Shown: piece by piece, positions 34,645 through 43,677 of the stretch
How positions within the stretch are numbered: position 1 is the stretch's first letter
Layout of the letters: each line of letters starts with the position of its first letter
Assembly (NCBI RefSeq): GCF_042432825.1
Contig: NZ_JBHLWN010000123.1
Span: 1-64,000, forward strand
Reading direction: 5' to 3'
Length of the DNA: 64,000 nt
Origin: Gordoniibacillus chartarius
GTDB lineage: Bacteria > Bacillota > Bacilli > Paenibacillales > NBRC-103111
Position numbers and translations under genes: made by a program
Notes under the pieces: model-generated
Told to the model about the DNA's origin: nothing
The model's database searches: none
Seen by the model: only the letters and a program-made list of their open reading frames with translations

Positions 34645-35495
34645 TGCAAATCCCTCCTCACCTTGCGCATCAGCCGCTCATTCACCCACATCGCGAGCAC
34701 CATCATCAGGCCGAGCAGCACCGCCAGCGCGCAGCCGAGCTGCGGCCTCGTGACGACGTTGCCGGCGACGAGCGCGCCGATGCGGATCGCCAGCAGGTTG
34801 TAATTGCCGCCGACAAGCGCATAGCCGGTCGCGTACGCCCCCATCGCATTGGCGAACAGGATCGTGAACGTCCCGGCAATACCGGGCAGCAGCACCGGCA
34901 GCGCGATGCGCCGCCAGAAATGGAGCGTACCCGCTCCAAGCAGCGCAGCCGCCTCCCGCCACTGCTCCCGGATGCCGTGGAACGTTGGATACAGCAGCAG
35001 CGCCCCGAGCGGCACCTGAAAATATACGTACACCAGCGCCAGTCCCGTCCACGAGTACAAGTTAAAACCGTCAAACAAGGACCAGCCCCAGGATTTTAGC
35101 AAAATCGTAAATACCCCGTTGTTGCCCAATAAAATAATATAAGCGAACGCGAGCGGCAAACCGGCAAAATTCGAGGTCATATTGGAAACCGTCAGCACCG
35201 CCGTCCGGGTCGCCTCGGAGGTGCGGGTTATCGCATAAGCCAGCGCCAGAGATAACACGATGCCCACGACGCTGGAATAGAAAGAGATCAACAGGCTGTT
35301 CGTAATTGCCTTCACGTAGAACGCATTCGTGACAGCCGTCACATACTGCTGCAGCGTCACCTGCTTGCCGTCGTCCGACAAGAAGCTGTTCATCACCATG
35401 GCGGCCGTCGGCAGCAGCTCGAACAATACAATGAGCAGCATCAGCGGGAGAAGCGCGGCGATGAGCGTGAGCGGATTGATTTTCCTAAGGTTCAT
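34641..35495 (-). CDS. ABC importer permease 1 (PhnU/PotB-like)
   Basis: A 284-residue MetI-like permease, about six helices, with EAA-type loop REQWREAAALLGAGTLHFWRRIALP. The ATG at 35495 follows AAGGAGC at eleven bases. A hairpin with a T-run separates it from the binding protein gene, so its expression may be lower than that of the binding protein. Confidence 0.92.
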   Translation of the reverse strand: MNLRKINPLTLIAALLPLMLLIVLFELLPTAAMVMNSFLSDDGKQVTLQQYVTAVTNAFYVKAITNSLLISFYSSVVGIVLSLALAYAITRTSEATRTAVLTVSNMTSNFAGLPLAFAYIILLGNNGVFTILLKSWGWSLFDGFNLYSWTGLALVYVYFQVPLGALLLYPTFHGIREQWREAAALLGAGTLHFWRRIALPVLLPGIAGTFTILFANAMGAYATGYALVGGNYNLLAIRIGALVAGNVVTRPQLGCALAVLLGLMMVLAMWVNERLMRKVRRDLQ

Positions 35496-35516
35496 GACGG
35501 ATCGGTGCTCCTTGTT

Positions 35517-35557
35517 AAAAACAGTTACCCTCTTCTCAACAAAGAAGGTAACTGTTT
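35517..35557 (-). terminator. Intra-operon terminator/attenuator between binding protein and permease genes
   Basis: Minus strand AAACAGTTACC pairs perfectly with GGTAACTGTTT over eleven bases around a 17-base loop, followed by a T-run, about 20 bases upstream of the permease start. In importer operons such partial terminators raise binding protein to permease ratio. Confidence 0.7.
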
Positions 35558-35668
35558 ATGTTCCTGCATCAGAGAGTACAAAATTTCGTCTATAAATTGG
35601 CTGATTCCGCTACGGTAACGCGCCCGTCCTTGAGGACGGCGTAAACCGTTTATCCTCGGCCAACAGGG

Positions 35669-36814
35669 TTAGTTCAGGTTAACCAATACCTTCTCTTCCC
35701 ACAGCTGCGGGATCGCCTTCGAGGTTGCGTCCCACGCCTTGAAGTCCTTGATCGGCTTGGCGTTCTTGTATTGCTCGCTAGGTACCAGCTTGCTCGCCAC
35801 GTCGGCCGGCAGCTTCACATCGTCGCGGATCGGACGGGCGAAGCCCTTCGCCAGATTGATTTGACCGGCATCGCTGAGGATGTACTCCTGAGCCAGCTTC
35901 GCTGCATTCGGATGCGGCGCATACTTGTTGATAATCGTCGCGTAAGCGCCGATGACGCTCGCTTCCTTCGGAATGGAGATATCATAGTCGGCCGATTTCA
36001 GCTGATCCTTGTACCCAAGTGCGTTGAAGTCCCACACGAGAGCCACTTCAATCTCGCCCTTCTCGAAGTTCGCCACCTTGACGTCCGCGAGAGAAATGCG
36101 CTTCTGCTTCGACAGCTTCTCGAAGAAATCGATGCCCGGCTGAATGTTCTTCTCGTCGCCGCCATACGCCATCGCCGCCGCCAAGATCGCGTTCTGCGCC
36201 TGCGAAGCTTTCGCCACATCGCCGATCGCTACCTTATAGTTACCCTTCAAAATATCGTCGAAGCTCTTTGGCGGGTTCGGCACCAGCTTCGTATTCGTCA
36301 TGAACGCAATCGTACCGGTGTAGCCGACGACCCAGTTGCCGTCCTTATCCTTGGCCCAGTCCGGAATCTTGTCCCACGTCGACACCTTGTGCGGCTGCAC
36401 GACGCCCTTCTCCACCGCAACAGAAGTGAACGCCATGCCGACGTCGCCGATATCGGCCGTAGGCTTGTCCTTCTCAGCTTCGAACTTGGCGATCTCTTCG
36501 GCCGAGGACATGTCCGTGTCGGTGTGCTTGATGCCGTATTTGCTCAAGATGTCCGCCCAGGTGTCCTTCCAGTTCGCCCAGGTATCCGGCATACCGACGC
36601 TGACGACCGTTCCTTCCTGCTTCGCCTTCTCGGTAATTTGCTCCAGGGTTAAAGGCTTGTTCGCGTCCGCTTCCTTCGTTGTGTTTGCAGCCGCCGGTGC
36701 CGGCGCCGGCGTGCCCGCCGAGCTCGAAGCCGGCTTCGTTTCGGTCGTACCGCATGCGGACAACGCCGCCATCAGGACGGGTACAACCAGTAAGCGCATT
36801 GCTTTCGGTTTCAT
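35669..36814 (-). CDS. Extracellular solute-binding lipoprotein (SBP_bac_6 type, PhnS/iron/polyamine-like)
   Basis: A 381-residue lipoprotein: signal with lipobox ALSAC (Cys21), a threonine/alanine-rich linker, and a binding-protein fold of the class used for Fe3+, polyamines, thiamine and 2-aminoethylphosphonate (EGTVVSVGMPDTW; DIGDVGMAF; IAFMTNTKLV; FARPIRDDVKLP). The tyrosine pair diagnostic of iron binding is not evident, and the neighbouring phosphatases favour a phosphorylated ligand. The ATG at 36814 follows GGAGGG at eleven bases. First gene of a seven-gene minus-strand operon (binding protein, two permeases, ATPase, DeoR, phosphatase, PHP). Confidence 0.9.
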   Translation of the reverse strand: MKPKAMRLLVVPVLMAALSACGTTETKPASSSAGTPAPAPAAANTTKEADANKPLTLEQITEKAKQEGTVVSVGMPDTWANWKDTWADILSKYGIKHTDTDMSSAEEIAKFEAEKDKPTADIGDVGMAFTSVAVEKGVVQPHKVSTWDKIPDWAKDKDGNWVVGYTGTIAFMTNTKLVPNPPKSFDDILKGNYKVAIGDVAKASQAQNAILAAAMAYGGDEKNIQPGIDFFEKLSKQKRISLADVKVANFEKGEIEVALVWDFNALGYKDQLKSADYDISIPKEASVIGAYATIINKYAPHPNAAKLAQEYILSDAGQINLAKGFARPIRDDVKLPADVASKLVPSEQYKNAKPIKDFKAWDATSKAIPQLWEEKVLVNLN

Positions 36815-36946
36815 CGTTCCGTGCTCCCTCCACTTTTCAGTAAATGTGATATGTTGTGTTTTCTTGTTGTTTTTCGACTGAATTCATCATACAAGCCAAT
36901 TATTATCGGAAGTTCAATGTGCCGTGAATTTATTGTAAATGCCATG

Positions 36947-36979
36947 CAAAAAAGGCCGCAGCCTCTAAGCCGCGACCTT
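36947..36979 (-). terminator. Terminator of cysK
   Basis: Minus strand AAGGTCGCGGC pairs with GCTGCGGCCTT around a TTAGAG loop and is followed by TTTTTT, 13 bases after the cysK stop codon. Confidence 0.9.
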
Positions 36980-36992
36980 CATTCTGATGCAG

Positions 36993-37928
36993 TTACGCTT
37001 CCGGATACAGATCCGTCGACAAATACCGCTCGCCCGTATCCGGCAGCAGCACCACGATCTTTTTGCTGCGATTTTCCGGTCTCTTCGCAATCTGCAGTGC
37101 CGCAAACACCGCCGCCCCGGACGAAATGCCGACCAGCAGCCCTTCGCAGCGGGCCAGCTCCCGCGCCGTCCCGATCGCTTCTTCATTCCTCACCTGCACG
37201 ATTTCATCGACAACCGACCGATTGAAATTATCCGGGACAAACCCGGCGCCGATCCCCTGAATGAGATGCGGTCCGCGCTTCCCGCCGGAAAGCACCGGGG
37301 AATCGTGCGGCTCCACAGCGACGATGGATACGGACGGCTTCCGCTCCTTCAGCACTTCCCCTACCCCTGAGATGGTGCCTCCCGTACCGACACCGCCGAC
37401 AAACATATCCACCTCGCCGTCCGTATCCCGCCAAATCTCTTCCGCCGTCGTTTGCTTATGAATGCTGGGGTTGGCCGGATTGGTGAATTGCTGAGGGACG
37501 AACGAATGAGGGATCTCGGCGGCCAGCTCTTCCGCTTTCCTAATGGCTCCGCCCATTCCTTCCGCAGCAGGCGTCAGCACCAATTCGGCACCGAGCGCGA
37601 TGAGCAGCTTCCGGCGCTCCAGGCTGAAGCTCTCCGGAAGCGTAATGATCAGCCGATATCCTAGCGCCGCGGCGGCGAAGGCAAGGCCGACTCCCGTATT
37701 CCCGCTGGTCGGCTCGATAATGACCGAGTCCTTATGGAGCAAGCCGCGCTTTTCCGCATCCTTGATCATCGCATAGCCGATCCGGTCCTTCACGCTGCCG
37801 GCCGGATTGAAATATTCCAGCTTCGCGATGATATCCGCATTGACGCCGTGTTTCTGAATGAAGTTGGTTAATCGCAAGAGCGGCGTGTTTCCTATAAGTT
37901 CAGTAAGATTGCTCGAGATTCTGGTCAT
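36993..37928 (-). CDS. cysK: Cysteine synthase (O-acetylserine sulfhydrylase)
   Basis: A 311-residue PLP enzyme that makes L-cysteine from O-acetylserine and sulfide. The Schiff-base lysine is Lys47 in NPAGSVKDRIG; TSGNTG binds the substrate carboxylate; GGVGTGGTISG cradles the PLP phosphate; GISSGAAV is the conserved C-terminal motif. Length is normal for the family. The ATG at 37928 follows GGAGGG at six bases; ten further open codons upstream are not conserved. It stands alone with its own terminator. No S-box or T-box leader is visible in the short gap upstream. Confidence 0.95.
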   Translation of the reverse strand: MTRISSNLTELIGNTPLLRLTNFIQKHGVNADIIAKLEYFNPAGSVKDRIGYAMIKDAEKRGLLHKDSVIIEPTSGNTGVGLAFAAAALGYRLIITLPESFSLERRKLLIALGAELVLTPAAEGMGGAIRKAEELAAEIPHSFVPQQFTNPANPSIHKQTTAEEIWRDTDGEVDMFVGGVGTGGTISGVGEVLKERKPSVSIVAVEPHDSPVLSGGKRGPHLIQGIGAGFVPDNFNRSVVDEIVQVRNEEAIGTARELARCEGLLVGISSGAAVFAALQIAKRPENRSKKIVVLLPDTGERYLSTDLYPEA

Positions 37929-37968
37929 GGGTGTCCCTCCGTTTGAGTTTTTTACCAAACAACAGAAA

Positions 37969-38006
37969 GAAAGACCCGCCCGGCCCGGCGGCCAAACGAG
38001 TCTTCC
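37969..38006 (-). terminator. Possible terminator of the DsbA-like gene
   Basis: Minus strand AAGACTCG with an inner GC-rich stem pairs imperfectly to GGCGGGTCTT, followed by TCTTTC, in the short gap before cysK. The stem has several mismatches. Confidence 0.5.
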
Positions 38007-38015
38007 GACAGCCGC

Positions 38016-38738
38016 TTACTTCTTGGCAGGCGGAGTGCACACCCCGTCTGCACATGCCTCGTCCGCCAGCTCCCCGCCCTGTTCATTCAGCATCGTGAGC
38101 GGGCGCGATTCCTCCCAGGCCTGCTGCAGCGCTTGAACGAAAACTTCGCTGGGCTGGGCTCCCGAGACGCCGAATTTGCGGTCAATGACAAAGAAAGGAA
38201 CGCCGCGTATGCCGAGCTGCGCAGCTTCCTGCTCATCGGCGCGGACCTCGCTCCCATACTCGCCCTCCGCCAGCATCCGCAGCACCTCATCCCGGTCAAG
38301 CCCGATTTCCGCCGCGAGGCCGGCGAGCGTCTCGTGATCGCTCAGGTTCAGCGAGTCGGTGAAATACGCTTTCAGCAGCCGTTCCGTCATCGCGTTGCGC
38401 TTGCTGTACGCGGCGGCATAGTGGGTCAGCCGATGCGCGTCGAACGTGTTCGTTACCGCGATCGTGTCCATGTTGTACGTAAGACCGACGTCAGCGGCTT
38501 GCTCCGTCATGTTGCGGTTCATCTCGACGGCCCGTTCGCGCGGCATACCGTATTTATTGGCCAGCATTTGATGAACATCGTACTCCACTTTACGAGGCGC
38601 GTTCGGATCCAGCTCGAAGCTGCGATACACGATCTCTACCTCCGCACGCTGAGGAAACTGCTCCAGTGCAGCTTCAAAGCGGCGTTTGCCGATATAACAG
38701 AACGGACAGGCAAAATCCGACCAAACTTCAACTTTCAC
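38016..38738 (-). CDS. DsbA-family oxidoreductase (FrnE-like)
   Basis: A 240-residue cytoplasmic thioredoxin-fold protein with an active-site CPFC (Cys11 and Cys14) near the start, a helical insertion, the conserved cis-proline strand RGVPFFVIDRKFGVSGAQP, and a C-terminal tail containing a second cysteine pair (CADGVC). This matches the FrnE/DsbA-like family implicated in thiol redox balance and stress; no signal peptide, so not an extracellular disulfide former. GTG start at 38738 with AAGGAGG at seven bases. Confidence 0.92.
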   Translation of the reverse strand: MKVEVWSDFACPFCYIGKRRFEAALEQFPQRAEVEIVYRSFELDPNAPRKVEYDVHQMLANKYGMPRERAVEMNRNMTEQAADVGLTYNMDTIAVTNTFDAHRLTHYAAAYSKRNAMTERLLKAYFTDSLNLSDHETLAGLAAEIGLDRDEVLRMLAEGEYGSEVRADEQEAAQLGIRGVPFFVIDRKFGVSGAQPSEVFVQALQQAWEESRPLTMLNEQGGELADEACADGVCTPPAKK

Positions 38739-38812
38739 AGCAAACCCTCCTTAGACGTCGTTGACGCTCTTCTGCCATTGTACGCCTGTAGGACCCATAC
38801 TTCAAATCCGTC

Positions 38813-38860
38813 AAAAAAGGCCGCCCCCCTCTCGACCAAACGGTCAAGCGAGGATGACGA
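38813..38860 (-). terminator. Terminator of the xylanase gene
   Basis: Minus strand: a stem built on TTGACCG/TGGTCGA flanked by CCTC/GAGG, followed by GGCGGCC and TTTTTT, just after the stop codon at 38877. The stem is interrupted by small bulges. Confidence 0.7.
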
Positions 38861-38876
38861 CCCTCTTTACCGAAAA

Positions 38877-41800
38877 TTAGGTTTGATACAGCAGTTGATG
38901 GAGCATGGCGGCTGCCTGCGCCCGATTGGCCGCAGCCTTCGGTGCAAATTCGCCTTCATTCATGCCGTTAATCATACCGGCTTGCTGCAAAGCCGCTACC
39001 GCTTCTTGCGCATAACCGGCGATATCGGCCCCGTCGGCGAACGCCTCTGGAGCTTTAACCGGCTCCAGTGTCAGCCGCGCCGCGGCCATTGCCCGATAAA
39101 TCATGACCGCCATATCCTCGCGGCTGATCAGGTCTTGGACACCGAAAAATCCTTCTTTCACGCCGTTAACGATTCCGAGCCGATGGGCCGTCAGCACGGC
39201 TTCGTAATACCATTCGCCTTGCTCCACATCGCTGAAAGGATTGCCTCCTCCGTTCGCTCCGTTCGCGTGAAGATCCAGCGTCCGAACCAGCAGCTGTACG
39301 AATTCGGCTCTCGTTACGTCCTTCTCCGGCGCGAAGCTTGCGTCCGACACGCCGTCCACGATCCCGCGGGCGGCCAGCGCGGAGATGCTGCCCGCGGCCC
39401 ATTCCATCCGGGCCAGATCGGAGAAGCGCACTTCTACCGGAACAGCCGCGTATTTGCTGAAGTGCTTGGCTTTGAATTCGACCGTACCGGAAGCCGGATT
39501 GTAACGGCCGTTCTTCACCACTTCGAGGGTGCCGTTATCCGAAATATAGCAGATGACGACTTGCCCCGGATTCTCTCCCGCCTTCAGGGTGTACGGAATG
39601 GACACTTGAACCGTCTGACCGGCGCCGAATTCGCGAATACGCTCACCGCCTACGCTTAAGTTGAAGTCAAACACCGCATTGCTTCCAACTCGGCTGCGAA
39701 TCGGTTCCGGCAAATCGGCGGGTTCCACTTTGCTCACGCTCAGTTCAACCTCGGCTGCGTGATCCGAGCCTGTTAAGAGCGAGCTGGGAAGCTCCAGCTT
39801 GGCAAAGCCCGTATCGACCAGAATCCGCTTTACACCGGCGTCCGCGGCAGCCTTCACCCGATCGGCCGGCAGCTTGGCAGCGACGGCCTTGACCTCACCG
39901 GGCGTTACGATCTCAAACGCAATGCGGCCCGCTTTGACTCTCTTCAATGCCTCGGCAAAAGCTTGCTCCCCTATGTCGGCCGTCGCTTTCCCGCTGGCAT
40001 CGACAGTGGCCTTTACTTCATTGGCCGGAAGGGCCGGCACTTGACCCGGAGCCGTGCCGGAGCCGCCCGTGCCGGGATTGCCGCCGCCCGTTCCAGTCTC
40101 GGTGCCGGTGCCCGAATCGGAGTCCGGATCGGGGCTTGCGGCCTTGCCGACCAAGGTAAGCACGCCGTAAACGGATGTGTCCATATAGCCGTTGCCGGTC
40201 GTATCGTTCCAGGCGGCAACGCTTTGACGGGAACCGTCCTTGCCGTCGTTGATCTGTACGTCAAAGCCGATCTTCTTGCCGTTAGCCGGCGTTACGTCCT
40301 TCAGCGGTATTTTCGCTTCAATCGTGTAGTTCGTTCCGGTTACTTTCGCTGCCGATACGAAGCCTTCCTCGATCGCGGCCGGATTGAACGAGGTATCGCC
40401 GGCGAAGTTCACCCGGTATTGTCCGTCGTCATCTTGGTAGAACGATGTTTTGGCATTGTTCCGGTCGACGAAGATTTCAACGGAATCCTGCTCCCATGCA
40501 TTGGGGCTGCTCTTGTCCAGCTGCGCGTCGCTAACCTGGATCAGCACATACAGATGTCGGTCGTCCCAGAGCGCCTTCGCCACTCCGCTTGCGCCCTGCC
40601 ACGCCATCTGATAGCGATTCACCGGCATCGCGTAGGTATCGCTCCAAACCGAGTCCACCGTACCGTCTATAACGGGGGTACCATATTTCGCTGTGGACTG
40701 GTTTGCATGGGCCGTGTCAGGCTGATGCTCCGCCATAAACTTATCCGGATCAATGACGCCGTAGTACGCCGGTTTCGCCTGCAGGTTCTTATCGAACAGC
40801 AGCGGATTGGCAGAAGCTCTCCAGCTCGTATTGTCATCCATTCCCCAGAACGTAACGCGTTCGATATGGGCTGCATGCGCCTTAAAAATATCGAGCAATT
40901 GCGCGTACAAGTAGCCCTGGGCAATCGCCAGCTTCTCGGACAGCTGATAATTGCTTCCCGCCTGAATATCCAGCTCGGTAATGCTGACGGTAACGCCCAA
41001 GGAAATAAACTTCTCCAGGGACAGCTTCACATTTTCCGGATTCGTGTTGACATTGTAGTGTGCCTGCATCCCGACGCCGTCGATGAGAAGCTTGCCGGGG
41101 TGCGTCCGCGCGTACCTTTCGTTGAGCTCCTTGACCATGCTGTATATGGCTTGGGCCTTATTTTGATTGTCCTCGTTGTAGTCGTTGTAATACAGCTTGA
41201 TATTCCAGTCCGGATGCTCATCCAGCACTTCTCTCGCCGCCAGAAACGCCTGCTCGACATAGTCGGGTCCGATCGCTTGATACCACGGGGACCGGCGCAG
41301 CGCCGCCTTCCAGTCCGCCGGGTTCGACGGGTTATCGTTCATCGCTTCGTTGACGACGTCCCAGGAAATCACCCTGCCGCCAAAATGCTCCATGACCGTC
41401 CGGATATGGGTCCTCAAATTAACGAGCGCTTCCTCCCGGCCGAGCGGGATCGTGTTGTTCTGCGCATCCTTCGCCGTATTCATCCACGCGGGCGACTGCT
41501 GATGCCATACGAGCACGTGTCCGTGCATGTTCATGCCTTCCGCCAAAACCTTGTTCACCATCGCATCCGCCGCATCGAAAGTAAAATCGCCCTTCGCAGG
41601 CTGCAGCGCATCCGGCTTCATGGCGTTGCCGGCCGTAGCGGCATTGTGATGCAGCTTCAGAAGCTCCAGCCGGACGCCCTCCAGATCCTCCGCCGATATC
41701 GCGTTGCCGATCAGGAATTCGTTCCGATAGGCGGTCTTGATCGGAGTCAGATCCTTCTGAATGGAAACCGGGCCCGAGCCCGTGCTGGCAAAGCTGATAT

Positions 41801-43490
41801 CGTCGATATAGAACGAAGCGGTGCTGTTGTTCGAGCTTTCCACATAAATGGTCAAATACTCGCCGCTTACGTTGTTATACCGGTACGTTCCCTCGAATAG
41901 AACCCAGCCGTCGCTAGTGCTGATCGTTTTGGGCGCGAGGTTCACATAGTTGGCGCTGCTTCCATCGCCGACCTGCGTGGACAGCTGAAGCTGTGAGCTG
42001 GCCGGCGAGATCAGCTTGACCCAGACCGAAACCTTGTACTCGAAGCCTTTGTCCACATACTTCTCCACGCGCAGCACCGGCCCATGCCAGGTGTTCGTTC
42101 TGTTCTCCACCTTCAACGCGTACGAACCGCCGGCCGTGTGATTGGCTTCATTGGTGATAGTGAGCGTTTCCGTGCCGGCCCTGCCTGCAAAGCCGCCAGC
42201 CTGCTGATCCTCAAAGGTGATTGCGGCAAACGGAATTGCCGGAGGCCGGTTATCATCCCCGCCGCCTGCAGCCGCTTTCTCGGTGATCAGGACATCTCTG
42301 ATGTAAAATGGCACGGAGGCCCCGGCATCGTTCGACTGCACGCGCAGCGCCGTATCTTTGCTCGTATCCACCGTAAATTCCTTCGTCAGCGTGAACGCAT
42401 TTCCGGCTGCCAAATCGGCACCGGCCAAGAATGCATAGCTGTTCACCGTCTGCAAGTAAGCCTGCGCACCCGCCGGCACAGCCTCGCCGCTGTACACGTA
42501 GCCCTTCACGGTAACCGTATACGTCTTGCCGTTCTGCAGGCCGATGCCGGCGAATTTGAAATCTGCGCCGTCCCAGTTGTTTGTTCTATTGCTCACATAA
42601 AGGGCCGCTCCGTCCGTATCGTCATACACGCTGCCGGTGACAGCCGCCAGATTAGCGCCGCCGGATTGCGTGGCCGCGCCCTTGCCGCTTGTGAACGATT
42701 CGTGATACACCGTTACTGTGTCTTCCGGTGTTGGCGCAGGTCCGCCAAGCCAGCCGGCGATTTCGTTTAAGGTCGTACCCATACGTACATAGTGGCGTCC
42801 CATCGCGTAGCTGTCCTCATTCGGGTAGCCTACCTTGAAGGCATATTTCATGCCGTTAGCTTCCGCCGCCGCTTTGACATCCGCATGATAATGGCCGTAA
42901 GGGTAAGCCAGGAGAACAGGAGCTTTCCCTGTAATTTGTTTCAAATATGCGTTCGCTTGGGCCAGCTCGGCCGAAGCGGCTTCCTGTGTCATGCTGTTCC
43001 ACGTATTGTTAGCGTGGTTAACCGTATGATTTTCAAGACTGATATTCGGGTGATTGGCCGCGATATCCTGCAATTGCGGGAGCGACATGCTGTAGTCGCC
43101 GCCGATCCAGCCGGTGACGATGAACGCCACTGCGTTCATGTTGTATTCATTCAATATCGGAAGCGCATTGGTGACCAAATCGGGCGTCCCGTCGTCGAAA
43201 GTGAGCAGAATCGGTTTGGCCGGAACCGTCGTCGCGGTGCCATTCATGATGTTCACGTATTGTTCCGAAGTCAGTGTCGTGTAACCGTTGTCATGAAGAT
43301 ATTTCATGGTGCTGCGAAATTTGTCCACGCTGGTGTCGGTCCAATCGTTCGTCGGGGCAGAGACAATCCGGTGATATAACAGAACAGGGATTTCCGGCAC
43401 TGCCGCTTTTGCATTCGGCACAAGCAACCCTGACGGAAGTAAAGCGGCTGCCAGCAAAATCGAGAGGACTCGCTTGAGCAATCTACTCAT
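38877..43490 (-). CDS. Wall-anchored xylan-degrading multi-enzyme: CE4 deacetylase - CBM22 x2 - GH10 xylanase - CBM9 - SLH x3
   Basis: A 1537-residue secreted protein. Signal peptide (1-29); NodB/CE4 deacetylase (about 33-240) with metal motifs TFDDG (97-101) and ENHTVNH (His155, His159) plus AYPYG; two CBM22/4_9-like modules (about 258-405 and 420-570); GH10 xylanase (about 575-925) with acid/base Glu715 in WDVVNEA and nucleophile Glu839 in ITELD; CBM9 (about 926-1118); a Gly/Thr/Pro linker; an uncharacterised beta domain (about 1150-1350); three SLH repeats (about 1352-1537). It should remove acetyl groups and cut the xylan backbone while bound to the cell wall. ATG with GGAGG ten bases upstream. 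cre-like sites precede it. Confidence 0.92.
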   Translation of the reverse strand: MSRLLKRVLSILLAAALLPSGLLVPNAKAAVPEIPVLLYHRIVSAPTNDWTDTSVDKFRSTMKYLHDNGYTTLTSEQYVNIMNGTATTVPAKPILLTFDDGTPDLVTNALPILNEYNMNAVAFIVTGWIGGDYSMSLPQLQDIAANHPNISLENHTVNHANNTWNSMTQEAASAELAQANAYLKQITGKAPVLLAYPYGHYHADVKAAAEANGMKYAFKVGYPNEDSYAMGRHYVRMGTTLNEIAGWLGGPAPTPEDTVTVYHESFTSGKGAATQSGGANLAAVTGSVYDDTDGAALYVSNRTNNWDGADFKFAGIGLQNGKTYTVTVKGYVYSGEAVPAGAQAYLQTVNSYAFLAGADLAAGNAFTLTKEFTVDTSKDTALRVQSNDAGASVPFYIRDVLITEKAAAGGGDDNRPPAIPFAAITFEDQQAGGFAGRAGTETLTITNEANHTAGGSYALKVENRTNTWHGPVLRVEKYVDKGFEYKVSVWVKLISPASSQLQLSTQVGDGSSANYVNLAPKTISTSDGWVLFEGTYRYNNVSGEYLTIYVESSNNSTASFYIDDISFASTGSGPVSIQKDLTPIKTAYRNEFLIGNAISAEDLEGVRLELLKLHHNAATAGNAMKPDALQPAKGDFTFDAADAMVNKVLAEGMNMHGHVLVWHQQSPAWMNTAKDAQNNTIPLGREEALVNLRTHIRTVMEHFGGRVISWDVVNEAMNDNPSNPADWKAALRRSPWYQAIGPDYVEQAFLAAREVLDEHPDWNIKLYYNDYNEDNQNKAQAIYSMVKELNERYARTHPGKLLIDGVGMQAHYNVNTNPENVKLSLEKFISLGVTVSITELDIQAGSNYQLSEKLAIAQGYLYAQLLDIFKAHAAHIERVTFWGMDDNTSWRASANPLLFDKNLQAKPAYYGVIDPDKFMAEHQPDTAHANQSTAKYGTPVIDGTVDSVWSDTYAMPVNRYQMAWQGASGVAKALWDDRHLYVLIQVSDAQLDKSSPNAWEQDSVEIFVDRNNAKTSFYQDDDGQYRVNFAGDTSFNPAAIEEGFVSAAKVTGTNYTIEAKIPLKDVTPANGKKIGFDVQINDGKDGSRQSVAAWNDTTGNGYMDTSVYGVLTLVGKAASPDPDSDSGTGTETGTGGGNPGTGGSGTAPGQVPALPANEVKATVDASGKATADIGEQAFAEALKRVKAGRIAFEIVTPGEVKAVAAKLPADRVKAAADAGVKRILVDTGFAKLELPSSLLTGSDHAAEVELSVSKVEPADLPEPIRSRVGSNAVFDFNLSVGGERIREFGAGQTVQVSIPYTLKAGENPGQVVICYISDNGTLEVVKNGRYNPASGTVEFKAKHFSKYAAVPVEVRFSDLARMEWAAGSISALAARGIVDGVSDASFAPEKDVTRAEFVQLLVRTLDLHANGANGGGNPFSDVEQGEWYYEAVLTAHRLGIVNGVKEGFFGVQDLISREDMAVMIYRAMAAARLTLEPVKAPEAFADGADIAGYAQEAVAALQQAGMINGMNEGEFAPKAAANRAQAAAMLHQLLYQT

Positions 43491-43561
43491 TGATCACATT
43501 CCTCCAGCCATAGGTTTGGTGAAATCCGTGTTGCGAAGCCGCTGTGCTGAGCCCCGGTTTG

Positions 43562-43575
43562 AGTAAGCGCTTTCC
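43562..43575 (-). promoter_or_regulatory. Weak cre-like site upstream of the xylanase gene
   Basis: The plus-strand 14-mer AGTAAGCGCTTTCC resembles the CcpA cre consensus with two mismatches. It lies about 75 bases upstream of the start codon, a position suited to transcriptional roadblock. Binding is inferred. Confidence 0.35.
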
Positions 43576-43649
43576 ATTTTCCTCATTGTCCTCCCTTGCA
43601 AGGTAAGTGAGAGAAGAAGCACCGCTCCGATTTCGGCGGCCGCAATTGT

Positions 43650-43663
43650 TGTAAGCGTTTACC
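43650..43663 (-). promoter_or_regulatory. cre-like site upstream of the xylanase gene
   Basis: The 14-mer TGTAAGCGTTTACC fits cre (TGWNANCGNTNWCA) at all but the last base. Together with the weaker site at 43562 it suggests CcpA-mediated catabolite repression, or a LacI-type xylan regulator with a similar palindrome. Confidence 0.5.
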
Positions 43664-43677
43664 AGCTTCTTCCGCAT

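Noticed and set aside
39963..41900. 645-codon plus-strand frame opposite the xylanase
   Set aside because: Antisense shadow; the minus strand carries an unambiguous GH10 domain over the same bases.
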